64,000 nt of DNA from Sulfitobacter sp. BSw21498 (GTDB lineage: Bacteria > Pseudomonadota > Alphaproteobacteria > Rhodobacterales > Rhodobacteraceae): positions 2,356,001-2,420,000 of the forward strand of contig NZ_CP040753.1 in the NCBI RefSeq assembly GCF_006064855.1, in the 5' to 3' direction. The position numbers were made by a program, and so were the translations under genes. Within the stretch, counting starts at the first letter, position 1. Every line of letters starts with the position of its first letter. The notes under the pieces are model-generated. The model made no database searches. It was not told the origin of the DNA and saw only the letters and a list, made by a program, of their open reading frames with translations. Of the stretch, positions 44,476 to 52,441 are shown in pieces.

Positions 44476-44571
44476 ACATTTTGTTGACGTATTGCTTTTC
44501 CCTGCCAAAGTAAGCGGAAAGGAATCAAGAACCATGCCGCACCACCTTTGTTTTCATCCGATGGGTCGCCC

Positions 44572-45816
44572 ATGACACGCCATGTGGTCGTCGTGGGGGC
44601 GGGTATCGTCGGTGTGTCATCGGCCATCTGGCTGCAACGCGCAGGCGCGCAGGTCACGATCATCGACCGTGCAGCACCGGGCACAGGCACGTCGCATGGG
44701 AATGCGGGCGTGCTTGCCGCTTGTGCCGTGGCACCGGTCACAGCGCCCGGCCTGATTGCCAAAGCGCCCGCGATGCTGCTGAACCCCGATGTGCCGCTTT
44801 ATCTGCGCCTGTCCTATCTGCCGCGCTTGTTGCCGTGGCTGGGCAAATATCTGCGTGTGGCGAATGACCGCGACACCCGCCGGATCGCGCAGGGTCTTGC
44901 GCCTATCGTGGGTGACAGTGTCGAGCAGCACAAAAGCCTGACCGCCGATCTGGGCCTGTCTGACTGGGTGACAGACAGCGACTATGTCTTTGCCTATCGC
45001 AACCGCGCGGCCTTTGACGCCGAGGCCTATACCTGGGCGCTGCGGGCGGATGCCGGCTTCACGCCCGATCTGATCGAAGGCGGCCAGGTCCGCGAGTATG
45101 AACCGACCCTTGGGCCGGATATTCACCTGCTTGCCACCATGAAGGACCACGGCTTTATCCGCGACCCCGGCGGATATGTGACCGCTTTGGCACAGGCCTT
45201 TGAACAGGGCGGCGGCACGATACTGCAGGCCGAGGTCAAGGACTTCGACCTCTCAGCCGGCGCGATCTGTGGCATAGAGACAACCCAAGGCCGCGTGGCC
45301 TGTGATGATGTCGTGCTTGCCACCGGCGTCTGGTCAAAACCGCTGATGGCCAAGCTGGGGCTGAATGTCCCGCTGGAAACCGAACGCGGCTACCATGTGA
45401 TCTTTGAGGGCGCGACGGGCGGGCCAACGCGCCCTGTGATGATCGCCAGTGGTAAATTCGTTGCCACCCCCATGGCGCAGGGCCTACGCTGCGCGGGTAT
45501 CCTAGAGTTCGGCGGACTTGACGCCGCCCCTTCCAAAGCACCGCTGGCGCTGTTGCGGCGTCAGGCCAAGGCGGCCTTTCCGCAGCTGACTGCCGCGCGT
45601 GAAATCGAATGGCTGGGGCACAGACCTGCCCCCAGCGACAGTCTGCCCCTGATTGGGCAGGTTGGCACAAGCCGGGTCTTTACCGCCTTCGGGCATCACC
45701 ACATCGGGTTGACAGGCGGGCCCAAAACAGGCCGCCTTGTTGCGGGATTGGTCATGGGGCACCCCGTGAACACCAATCTGCAGCCTTATGCACCACAACG
45801 GTTTAGCAAGGGTTAA
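44572..45816 (+). CDS. FAD-dependent amine / D-amino-acid dehydrogenase (DadA-like)
   Basis: DAO-fold flavoenzyme of 414 residues. The N-terminus VVVVGAGIVGVSSA is the dinucleotide-binding loop. GTSHGNAGVLA and the C-terminal FTAFGHHHIGLTGGPKTGR are typical of DadA-like dehydrogenases. The ATG at 44572 gives MTRHVVVVGAG. It is the first gene of an operon with a TRAP transporter and the 5-oxoprolinase subunits, so its substrate may be a cyclic imino acid or a D-amino acid feeding the same pathway. This is inference from context. Confidence 0.87.
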   Translation: MTRHVVVVGAGIVGVSSAIWLQRAGAQVTIIDRAAPGTGTSHGNAGVLAACAVAPVTAPGLIAKAPAMLLNPDVPLYLRLSYLPRLLPWLGKYLRVANDRDTRRIAQGLAPIVGDSVEQHKSLTADLGLSDWVTDSDYVFAYRNRAAFDAEAYTWALRADAGFTPDLIEGGQVREYEPTLGPDIHLLATMKDHGFIRDPGGYVTALAQAFEQGGGTILQAEVKDFDLSAGAICGIETTQGRVACDDVVLATGVWSKPLMAKLGLNVPLETERGYHVIFEGATGGPTRPVMIASGKFVATPMAQGLRCAGILEFGGLDAAPSKAPLALLRRQAKAAFPQLTAAREIEWLGHRPAPSDSLPLIGQVGTSRVFTAFGHHHIGLTGGPKTGRLVAGLVMGHPVNTNLQPYAPQRFSKG

Positions 45817-45855
45817 CCCTGCAAGCCAAAGACCAACCAACAAGGAGAGAACCAC

Positions 45856-46845
45856 ATGAAACGTACGACAAAATTGATGACAGGTGCCGCAACCGCGGCC
45901 CTGACGCTCACCACCGCCCTGCCCGCCTTTGCCGCGGAAAAGTGGGACATGCCGATGGCCTATTCGGCATCGAACTTCCATTCCGAGAACGGCGTTGAAT
46001 TCGCCAACTGCGTGAGCGAAGGCACCGCAGGCGAAATCGAAATCACCGTACACCCCGGCGGGTCGCTGATCGCGGGTGCCGATATCAAACGCGCGATCCA
46101 GACGGGTCAGGTCCAGTTGGGCGAACGCATCCTGTCGGGTCACCAGAACGAAAACGCGATCTTCGGCTTTGACTCGATCCCGTTCCTTGCGCCGTCCTTC
46201 GAGGCGTCTGATAAACTGTGGCAAGCCGCCAAACCCAAGATCGAAGAGCTGCTGGCAGAGCAAAATCTGACCCTGCTGTATAACGTGCCATGGCCGCCAC
46301 AGGGCCTGTACTTCAAGAAAGAGGTCAACACGGTCGAGGACATGAAAGGCGTCAAGTTCCGGTCCTACAACAACGCGACCAGCCGTCTGGCAGAGCTGAC
46401 AGGCATGCTGCCCGTCACCATCGAAGCCGCCGAGCTAAGCCAAGCCTTCGCCACCGGCGTTGCGGAATCGATGATCTCCTCCGGTGCGACCGGCTATGAC
46501 CAGAAAGTCTGGGAAAGCCTGACGCATTTCTACGAGGTCGACGCTTGGCTGCCGCGCAACTACATCATGGTCAACAACGACGTGTGGAACGATGTCTCGG
46601 AAGAGAATAAATCCATCATCACCACCTGTGCCAGCGATGCAGAAACACGCGGGCTGCAAGCCTCCAAGGACTATACACAGTTCACCTATGAAGGGCTGCG
46701 CGAAGGCGGCATGACCGTGGAACCCGCCAGCGAAGATCTGATGTCCGGCCTGCGCGACATCGGCGGCACCATGACATCCGAATGGCTGGAGAATGCAGGC
46801 GAGGACGGTCAGGCGATCGTCGATAGCTACAAATCCATGCAGTAA
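45856..46845 (+). CDS. dctP: TRAP transporter substrate-binding protein DctP
   Basis: Periplasmic receptor of a tripartite ATP-independent transporter. The 329-residue protein has a signal peptide (about 1-27, cleavage after AFA), and the DctP fold with EITVHPGGSLI near 60, the ligand-carboxylate arginine in MKGVKFRSYNN near 167 and NYIMVNNDVW near 235. The substrate is probably a carboxylate; the operon suggests 5-oxoproline or a related amino acid. AAGGAGAG precedes the ATG. Confidence 0.93.
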   Translation: MKRTTKLMTGAATAALTLTTALPAFAAEKWDMPMAYSASNFHSENGVEFANCVSEGTAGEIEITVHPGGSLIAGADIKRAIQTGQVQLGERILSGHQNENAIFGFDSIPFLAPSFEASDKLWQAAKPKIEELLAEQNLTLLYNVPWPPQGLYFKKEVNTVEDMKGVKFRSYNNATSRLAELTGMLPVTIEAAELSQAFATGVAESMISSGATGYDQKVWESLTHFYEVDAWLPRNYIMVNNDVWNDVSEENKSIITTCASDAETRGLQASKDYTQFTYEGLREGGMTVEPASEDLMSGLRDIGGTMTSEWLENAGEDGQAIVDSYKSMQ

Positions 46846-46853
46846 ATCCGCAG

Positions 46854-46886
46854 ACGGCGGCACCCCACACCGGTGCCGCCGTTTTC
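46854..46886 (+). terminator. Intra-operon hairpin between dctP and dctQ
   Basis: Perfect 11-bp arms ACGGCGGCACC and GGTGCCGCCGT around a 7-base loop, followed by TTTCC. It starts nine bases after the dctP stop. Such hairpins often raise the amount of binding protein over the membrane subunits by partial termination or by protecting the mRNA end. Confidence 0.75.
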
Positions 46887-46916
46887 CTGCGATCCGCCAA
46901 ACCGGAGACCTTTCTC

Positions 46917-47441
46917 ATGAACATCCTGCGACGCCTGCTTGATTTCATCTATTTCGCATCTGGTGCCTTGGCTGCCGTCAGTCTTGTCGCGATCCTGCTG
47001 CTGATTGTGGTGCAGATGATTGCACGATGGACCGGCGAGGTTTTCCCCGGTGCGGCAAGCTATGCCGGCTATGCGATGGCCGCCTCCAGCTTTCTGGCCT
47101 TTGCCAACGCGCTGAACCGCGGCGCGCATATCCGCGTATCGGTGCTGCTGAACGCCCTGCCCGCTGGCCCGAAACGGCTGCTTGAAATCTGGTGTTTTGG
47201 CCTTGCCGCCGCCATCGCGTGGTATTTTACCTACTACGCCTATTGGTTCGTCTACTGGTCATGGAAGTTCAACGAAGTCAGTCAGGCACAAGACGCCACG
47301 TCCTTGTGGATTCCGCAATCCGTGATGGTTGTGGGTGGCGGTATCCTTGCCGTCGCGCTGACCGATAACCTGCTATATCTGATCGTAAAAGGCGAACACC
47401 GTCTCACCCGCGATCTTGTCGATCAAAGTTTTGGGGAGTGA
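46917..47441 (+). CDS. dctQ: TRAP transporter small permease DctQ
   Basis: Four-span small membrane subunit, 174 residues. Hydrophobic segments lie near 13-34, 47-63, 88-112 and 132-153, with the family GAASYAGYAMAASSFLAFANAL and GAHIRV stretches. It is followed by the large permease gene with four bases between stop and start. Confidence 0.92.
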   Translation: MNILRRLLDFIYFASGALAAVSLVAILLLIVVQMIARWTGEVFPGAASYAGYAMAASSFLAFANALNRGAHIRVSVLLNALPAGPKRLLEIWCFGLAAAIAWYFTYYAYWFVYWSWKFNEVSQAQDATSLWIPQSVMVVGGGILAVALTDNLLYLIVKGEHRLTRDLVDQSFGE

Positions 47442-47445
47442 CGCT

Positions 47446-48756
47446 GTGACGGAACTTTATGCGATCATTCTATTTATCACCGTCCTGTTGTTCTTGCTGG
47501 GCTCCGGCGTCTGGGTCGGTCTGGCGCTGATGGGAGTCGCCTGGTTCGGGATGGAGCTGTTTACCACCCGCCCCGTTGGCGATGCCATGGTCACGACGAT
47601 CTGGGCCTCGTCCAGCTCGTGGACGCTGACCGCGCTACCGCTGTTCATCTGGATGGGCGAAATTCTGTTCAGGACACGACTATCCGAGGATATGTTCAAG
47701 GGGCTTTCGCCGTGGCTGGCAAAATTGCCGGGCGGGTTGGTCCATACCAATATCGTCGGCTGCACGGTCTTTGCCGCCGTATCGGGATCCTCTGCTGCGA
47801 CGCTGTCGACCGTGGGCAAGATGTCGATCCCCGAACTGCGCGCGCGCAACTATCCTGAAAAGATGATCATCGGCACCCTTGCTGGTGCCGCGACCCTTGG
47901 GTTGATGATCCCGCCGTCGCTGGCGTTGATCGTTTACGGCGTGACTGTGAACGAAAGCATCACCGAACTGTTCTTTGCCGGCGTCCTGCCGGGGCTTATT
48001 CTGGCGCTGATGTTCATGGCCTATGTCGCCTTTATCGCGCTGACCTCAAAGGACTGGAACCCCGACGTCGAAACGGGGATGAGCTTTGCTGCCAAGCTGC
48101 GCAACTCGCGTTTTCTACTGCCGGTCTTTGGGCTGATCACGGTGGTGATCGGGTCCATGTATCTGGGCTATGCCACCGCGACAGAGGCCGCTGCTATTGG
48201 CGTGCTGGGATCACTGGCGCTGGCGCTGATGCAAGGGTCGCTGAACTGGACCAGCTTTCAAGAAAGCCTGATGGGCGCAATGCGCACCTCTGCGATGATC
48301 GCGCTGATCCTTGCAGGTGCTGCCTTTCTCAAGCTGTCGATGGGCTTTACCGGCCTGCCGCGTGCGCTGGCGGACGGGATTGCCGCGCTTGAACTGACGC
48401 GCTTTCAACTGCTGATGGCGCTGCTGGTGTTCTATATCGTGTTGGGCATGTTCCTTGATGGAATTTCGTCGGTCGTGCTGACGATGGCTGTGGTCGAACC
48501 CATGGTGCGCGGCGCGGGGATCGACTTGATCTGGTTCGGTATCTTTGTTGTGGTCGTCGTTGAAATGGCGCAGATCACGCCGCCGATCGGGTTCAACCTT
48601 TTCGTCATCCAAGGCATGACGGATCACGAGATGGGATATATCACCAAAGCCGCCTTGCCGATGTTCCTGATCATGGTGGTGATGGTCTTTGTCCTGATCT
48701 TTTTCCCCGACATCGCGACATGGCTTCCCGATAATCTAAGGCAGGTGCCGCAATGA
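47446..48756 (+). CDS. dctM: TRAP transporter large permease DctM
   Basis: Large channel subunit, 436 residues, with about 11-12 spans. GLMIPPSLALIVYGV and the later ITPPIGFNLFVIQG are the two family hallmarks. It starts with GTG at 47446, eight bases after GGGGAG; the frame is open ten codons further into dctQ. Its stop overlaps the pxpB start by four bases, which ties transport and 5-oxoprolinase synthesis together. Confidence 0.93.
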   Translation: MTELYAIILFITVLLFLLGSGVWVGLALMGVAWFGMELFTTRPVGDAMVTTIWASSSSWTLTALPLFIWMGEILFRTRLSEDMFKGLSPWLAKLPGGLVHTNIVGCTVFAAVSGSSAATLSTVGKMSIPELRARNYPEKMIIGTLAGAATLGLMIPPSLALIVYGVTVNESITELFFAGVLPGLILALMFMAYVAFIALTSKDWNPDVETGMSFAAKLRNSRFLLPVFGLITVVIGSMYLGYATATEAAAIGVLGSLALALMQGSLNWTSFQESLMGAMRTSAMIALILAGAAFLKLSMGFTGLPRALADGIAALELTRFQLLMALLVFYIVLGMFLDGISSVVLTMAVVEPMVRGAGIDLIWFGIFVVVVVEMAQITPPIGFNLFVIQGMTDHEMGYITKAALPMFLIMVVMVFVLIFFPDIATWLPDNLRQVPQ

Positions 48757-49490
48757 GCGACTTCCCCCTAATCCAGACTGTTGGCCTGTCCGGCGTGCTG
48801 GTGCGCTTTGCTGACACGATGTCAGAGCCCGCGAACCGCGCTGCCCTGTCATTCCGCGCCGCCGTAGATGCCGCCGACTGGCCAGAAGTGGCAGAGACAA
48901 GCACATCGCTGGTCTCGACCTTCCTGCAAATCGATCTGGTGGCCGTGTCGGTGGACACCGTGCTGGACCGGCTGCACGACCTGCTGGCGACGCGCGACTG
49001 GTACACCTCTGATCTGCCGACAGGGCGCACGCTGTGGCATGTGCCCACGGTCTATGGCACCGACCTTGCGCCGCAACTGGAAGAAGCGGCTGAGCTTGCG
49101 GGGCTGGACCCCGACGCGGCGATTGCGCAGCTGTCGCAGGCCCGTGTGCGGGTGCTGACCATCGGCTTTGCCCCCGGCCAACCCTATATGGGCGAGCTGC
49201 CGCAGAACTGGGATATTCCCCGCCAACAGGGGCTGACAAAATCCGTCCCCGCCGGCGCGTTGATTGTGGCAATCAGACAGCTGATCATCTTTACCAACGC
49301 GTCGCCCACGGGATGGCGACACATCGGGCAAACCGCATTCAAAACGTTTCGGCCGCGCAGCGACACGCCCTTTGCGCTCTCGCCGGGGGACGAGCTGTGC
49401 TTTCCCGCCATTTCGCGCAGCGCATATGACAAAATCACCGCCTCTGACGAAACCGGTCAGGGCGGTGCAGAGACAGAGGTACTGGCATGA
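48753..49490 (+). CDS. pxpB: 5-oxoprolinase subunit PxpB
   Basis: One of three subunits of the prokaryotic ATP-dependent 5-oxoprolinase, which opens 5-oxoproline to glutamate. The 245-residue protein belongs to the KipI / allophanate-hydrolase subunit 1 family, with HVPTVYG near 92, then IGFAPGQPYMGELP near 135 and PTGWRHIGQT near 188. It overlaps dctM and pxpC by four bases each. Confidence 0.93.
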   Translation: MSDFPLIQTVGLSGVLVRFADTMSEPANRAALSFRAAVDAADWPEVAETSTSLVSTFLQIDLVAVSVDTVLDRLHDLLATRDWYTSDLPTGRTLWHVPTVYGTDLAPQLEEAAELAGLDPDAAIAQLSQARVRVLTIGFAPGQPYMGELPQNWDIPRQQGLTKSVPAGALIVAIRQLIIFTNASPTGWRHIGQTAFKTFRPRSDTPFALSPGDELCFPAISRSAYDKITASDETGQGGAETEVLA

Positions 49491-50515
49491 CCGTGACCCT
49501 CACCATCGCCCAGGCCGGCCCCGCCCTGACGATACAGGATATGGGCCGACCCGGCTGGCGTGCCCAAGGGCTGACCAAGGGCGGCGCCGCTGATCCTGTC
49601 GCAGTTTACGAAGGGGCCGCCTTGCTGGGCCAGTCCCCCGACCTTGCTGCGATAGAGATGACGGGCACCGGCGGGACCTTTACCGCTGACGCCGACATCC
49701 GCATCGCGCTGACAGGGGCCACAATGGCCGCCAGCATCGACGGGGATGCCATCGTCTGGAACGCCAGCCACATGCTGCCCGCAGGGGCCAAGCTGACCAT
49801 CGGCGGCACCACAGGCGGCACCTATGGCTACCTGCACGTGGGCGGGGGCATTGCCTCTGATACACTGCTGGGGGCCCGTGCCAGCCACCTGAGCGCCGGT
49901 CTGGGGCAGCCCTTGGCCGCGGGCGACGCGCTCTCCCTTGGGGCCGACAAATCGCGCGAGACGGGGCTGCAACTGCCGCGTGACGGCCGCTTTGACGGGG
50001 GCACCGTACGCGCCGTGGCCAGCATGCAGACCGATCACTTTACCCCCGAAGAACGCCAGCGATTTGTAACCACCGCCTTTACCCGTGATCCGCGTGCCAA
50101 CCGCATGGGCGTGCGCATGGATCACGACGGTACAGGTTTCAGCGCCGACGGCGGGCTGACCATCCTGTCCGAAGTCATCGTACCCGGCGATATCCAGATC
50201 ACCGGCGACGGCGCGCCCTTTGTGTTGATGGGCGAATGCCAGACCACCGGCGGCTACCCTCGTATCGGGACCGTCATTCCCCGCGACCTGCCACGCGTGG
50301 CGCAAGCCGCATCTGGCACCGCGATCCAGTTCGAGTTCATCACCCTCGAAGATGCCATCACGCTCGAGACGCAGCACCGTCGCGACATCAAGGCGCTTGG
50401 CGGCCAGATCACCCCGCTGATCCGCGACCCCGCCAAAATCCGCAACCTGCTGGCCTATCAGCTGGTGGGCGGTGCGATCTCTGCCACCGACAACCCCTTT
50501 GAAGAGGAGCATTAA
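49487..50515 (+). CDS. pxpC: 5-oxoprolinase subunit PxpC
   Basis: Biotin-dependent-carboxyltransferase-like subunit (KipA / allophanate-hydrolase subunit 2 family), 342 residues. Typical stretches are TIQDMGRPGWRAQGL near residue 14, GYLHVGGGI near 115 and GYPRIGTVIPRDLPRVAQ near 253. Its TAA is followed directly by the pxpA ATG. Confidence 0.93.
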   Translation: MTVTLTIAQAGPALTIQDMGRPGWRAQGLTKGGAADPVAVYEGAALLGQSPDLAAIEMTGTGGTFTADADIRIALTGATMAASIDGDAIVWNASHMLPAGAKLTIGGTTGGTYGYLHVGGGIASDTLLGARASHLSAGLGQPLAAGDALSLGADKSRETGLQLPRDGRFDGGTVRAVASMQTDHFTPEERQRFVTTAFTRDPRANRMGVRMDHDGTGFSADGGLTILSEVIVPGDIQITGDGAPFVLMGECQTTGGYPRIGTVIPRDLPRVAQAASGTAIQFEFITLEDAITLETQHRRDIKALGGQITPLIRDPAKIRNLLAYQLVGGAISATDNPFEEEH

Positions 50516-51286
50516 ATGCCGACCGTCGATCTAAACGCCGATATGGGCGAAAGCTATGGCCCATGGAAAATGGGCGATGATGCCGCTTTGCTGCAAATCA
50601 TCAGCTCTGCCAACATCGCCTGTGGTGGCCATGCAGGCGACGCCGATGTGATGTCAGCCACAATGACGCTGGCCCGCGATAACGGTGTCGGCATTGGCGC
50701 GCACCCCGGTTTCATGGATCTGGCCGGCTTTGGCCGCAATCGCATGTCGGTGCCACGGGGCACGCTGCAAAATCAGGTCCGCTATCAGGTCGCCGCCAGC
50801 GTCGGCATGGCCCGCAGCCTTGGCACATCGGTCCGTCACCTGAAACTGCACGGCGCGCTCGCCAATATGGCGTCAGAGGATGAAGTGTTGGCCCGAGACC
50901 TTTACGAGGCAGCGCTCAGCGTCGCGCCTGATCTGATCGTCATGGTACTGGCCGCCACAGCGCAACAGGACGCGGTGCAATCGCTGGGCTGCGCCTGGGC
51001 CGGAGAAATCTTTGCCGACCGCGCCTATAACGACGACGCGACGCTAGTCGACCGCTCTAAACCCGGCGCGGTGATTCACGACGCAGCGCTCGCGGGCGAG
51101 CGTATGGTGAAAATGGTCAAAGCAGGCGCGATCCTGACCGAGGGTGGCAAAACGATTCCAGCGGCCATCGACACGATCTGCCTACACGGCGACACGCCCG
51201 AAGCGGTCGACATTGCCCGCGCGGTCAAATCATCGCTGCAAGATGCAGGGATCGCGCTGAAAACTTTTGAAGGCCATCGCGGCTAG
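50516..51286 (+). CDS. pxpA: 5-oxoprolinase subunit PxpA (LamB/YcsF family)
   Basis: Third 5-oxoprolinase subunit, 256 residues. The N-terminus VDLNADMGESYGPW and the stretches SANIACGGHAGDA, GAHPGFMDLAGFGRN and HLKLHGALANMA are family signatures. Start and end fit exactly between pxpC and the terminator. It closes the operon. Confidence 0.95.
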   Translation: MPTVDLNADMGESYGPWKMGDDAALLQIISSANIACGGHAGDADVMSATMTLARDNGVGIGAHPGFMDLAGFGRNRMSVPRGTLQNQVRYQVAASVGMARSLGTSVRHLKLHGALANMASEDEVLARDLYEAALSVAPDLIVMVLAATAQQDAVQSLGCAWAGEIFADRAYNDDATLVDRSKPGAVIHDAALAGERMVKMVKAGAILTEGGKTIPAAIDTICLHGDTPEAVDIARAVKSSLQDAGIALKTFEGHRG

Positions 51287-51306
51287 TTTCTAACCCCCTA
51301 GCCCGA

Positions 51307-51348
51307 AACGAAAAACAGCGCCCCGAGGGACGCTGTTTTTTTCGTTCC
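51307..51348 (+). terminator. Rho-independent terminator of the TRAP/5-oxoprolinase operon
   Basis: Arms AAAAACAGCG and CGCTGTTTTT around a 10-base loop; the stem is extended by ACGA/TCGT and followed by a T-run. It lies about 20 bases after the pxpA stop. Confidence 0.92.
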
Positions 51349-51367
51349 AGTTAAACTGGAAAGGTAG

Positions 51368-51443
51368 TGGTGAGCCCGTCCGGGTTCGAACCGGAGACCT
51401 ACTGATTAAAAGTCAGTTGCTCTACCAACTGAGCTACAGGCCC
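51368..51443 (-). tRNA. tRNA-Lys (anticodon UUU)
   Basis: Complete cloverleaf on the minus strand: acceptor GGGCCTG with CGGGCTC, D-arm GCTCAGTTGGTAGAGC, anticodon loop CTTTTAA (anticodon TTT), T-arm CCGGTTCGAACCCGG, discriminator A and encoded CCA. 76 bases with CCA. It lies just beyond the terminator of the pxp operon. Confidence 0.97.
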
Positions 51444-51526
51444 ACTAGGCGGCTTACTAGAAAGGTGTGGCGTTGGGGTCAAGCAGAAACGTACGAAAAA
51501 CTTCACTCAAGCTGGATTAGTTTCAA

Positions 51527-52441
51527 ATGCCGCGTTATATGCGCCGAATGTATAGTGATTTGACCAACGGTTTGCCCTTCATGAAGATGCATGGGCTGGG
51601 AAATGATTTTGTCGTGCTGGATGCGCGCAAAAAGGTCGTGCTGGATGCGCGCCAGAAAGATGTGCCGGATGCGGGACTTGAGGGCGTCCCTTCTCTTCCA
51701 GAGGTAACCCCTGCCCTCGCGCAGGCCATCGGGCATCGCCAGTTCGGTGTGGGCTTTGATCAGTTGGCAGTTATCACGGATGGCGCGGCAGACGCCCACC
51801 TGACGTTCTTTAACGCCGACGGGTCCACCTCTGCTGCTTGTGGCAATGCCACCCGCTGCATCGCGCGTTTCCTGATGGACGAAACCGGCAAGACGCAGCT
51901 GCACCTGACCACGGACCGCGGTGATCTGGCGGCGCGGGACGCGGGGAACGGGCTGACAGCCGTGAACATGGGCCACCCGCAGCTTGAATGGGACGAAATT
52001 CCACTGGCCCGCCAGATGGATACGCTCGAGTTGCCGATGGATGGTGCCCCGACGGCCACCGGCATGGGCAATCCGCATTGCACCTTCTTTGTCGACGATG
52101 TGGACGCGATTGATCTGGCCGCTTTTGGCCCCGGCATAGAGCATCACGCGCTCTATCCCGAACGCACCAACGTGCAGGTCGCGCAAATTGTCGGCCCCGA
52201 TCATATCCGCATGCGCGTGTGGGAACGGGGTGTGGGCATTACGCTGGCGTCCGGCTCCTCCAGCTGCGCGACGGCGGTTGCAGCGTCTCGCAGGGGGCTC
52301 ACAGGGCGTGCTGTGCGCATCGATCTGGACGGCGGCACCCTGCACATCGACTGGCGCGAGGATGGCGTCTGGATGACCGGCCCGTCGGCCCATGTATTCA
52401 GCGGCGTGCTGACCCCTTCTTTTCTGGAAAGCCTGACATGA
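51527..52441 (+). CDS. dapF: Diaminopimelate epimerase
   Basis: Interconverts LL- and meso-diaminopimelate for lysine and peptidoglycan synthesis. The catalytic cysteines are in SAACGNATRC and GSSSCATAVA; KMHGLGNDFVV opens the first domain. Near residues 29-44 the stretch VVLDARKK is repeated as VVLDARQK, from a 24-bp tandem duplication; relatives have one copy. Starts at 51527, 51539 and 51548 are all possible, with no strong ribosome-binding site; 51548 would give MYSDLTNGLPFMKMHG, closest to relatives. It overlaps mtaB by four bases. Confidence 0.93.
   Translation: MPRYMRRMYSDLTNGLPFMKMHGLGNDFVVLDARKKVVLDARQKDVPDAGLEGVPSLPEVTPALAQAIGHRQFGVGFDQLAVITDGAADAHLTFFNADGSTSAACGNATRCIARFLMDETGKTQLHLTTDRGDLAARDAGNGLTAVNMGHPQLEWDEIPLARQMDTLELPMDGAPTATGMGNPHCTFFVDDVDAIDLAAFGPGIEHHALYPERTNVQVAQIVGPDHIRMRVWERGVGITLASGSSSCATAVAASRRGLTGRAVRIDLDGGTLHIDWREDGVWMTGPSAHVFSGVLTPSFLESLT
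51611..51658 (+). repeat. 24-bp tandem duplication inside dapF
   Basis: GTCGTGCTGGATGCGCGC at 51611-51628 recurs at 51635-51652; each is followed by a Lys/Gln-Lys codon pair. The unit is 24 bases, so the frame is kept and eight residues are added. Confidence 0.9.
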
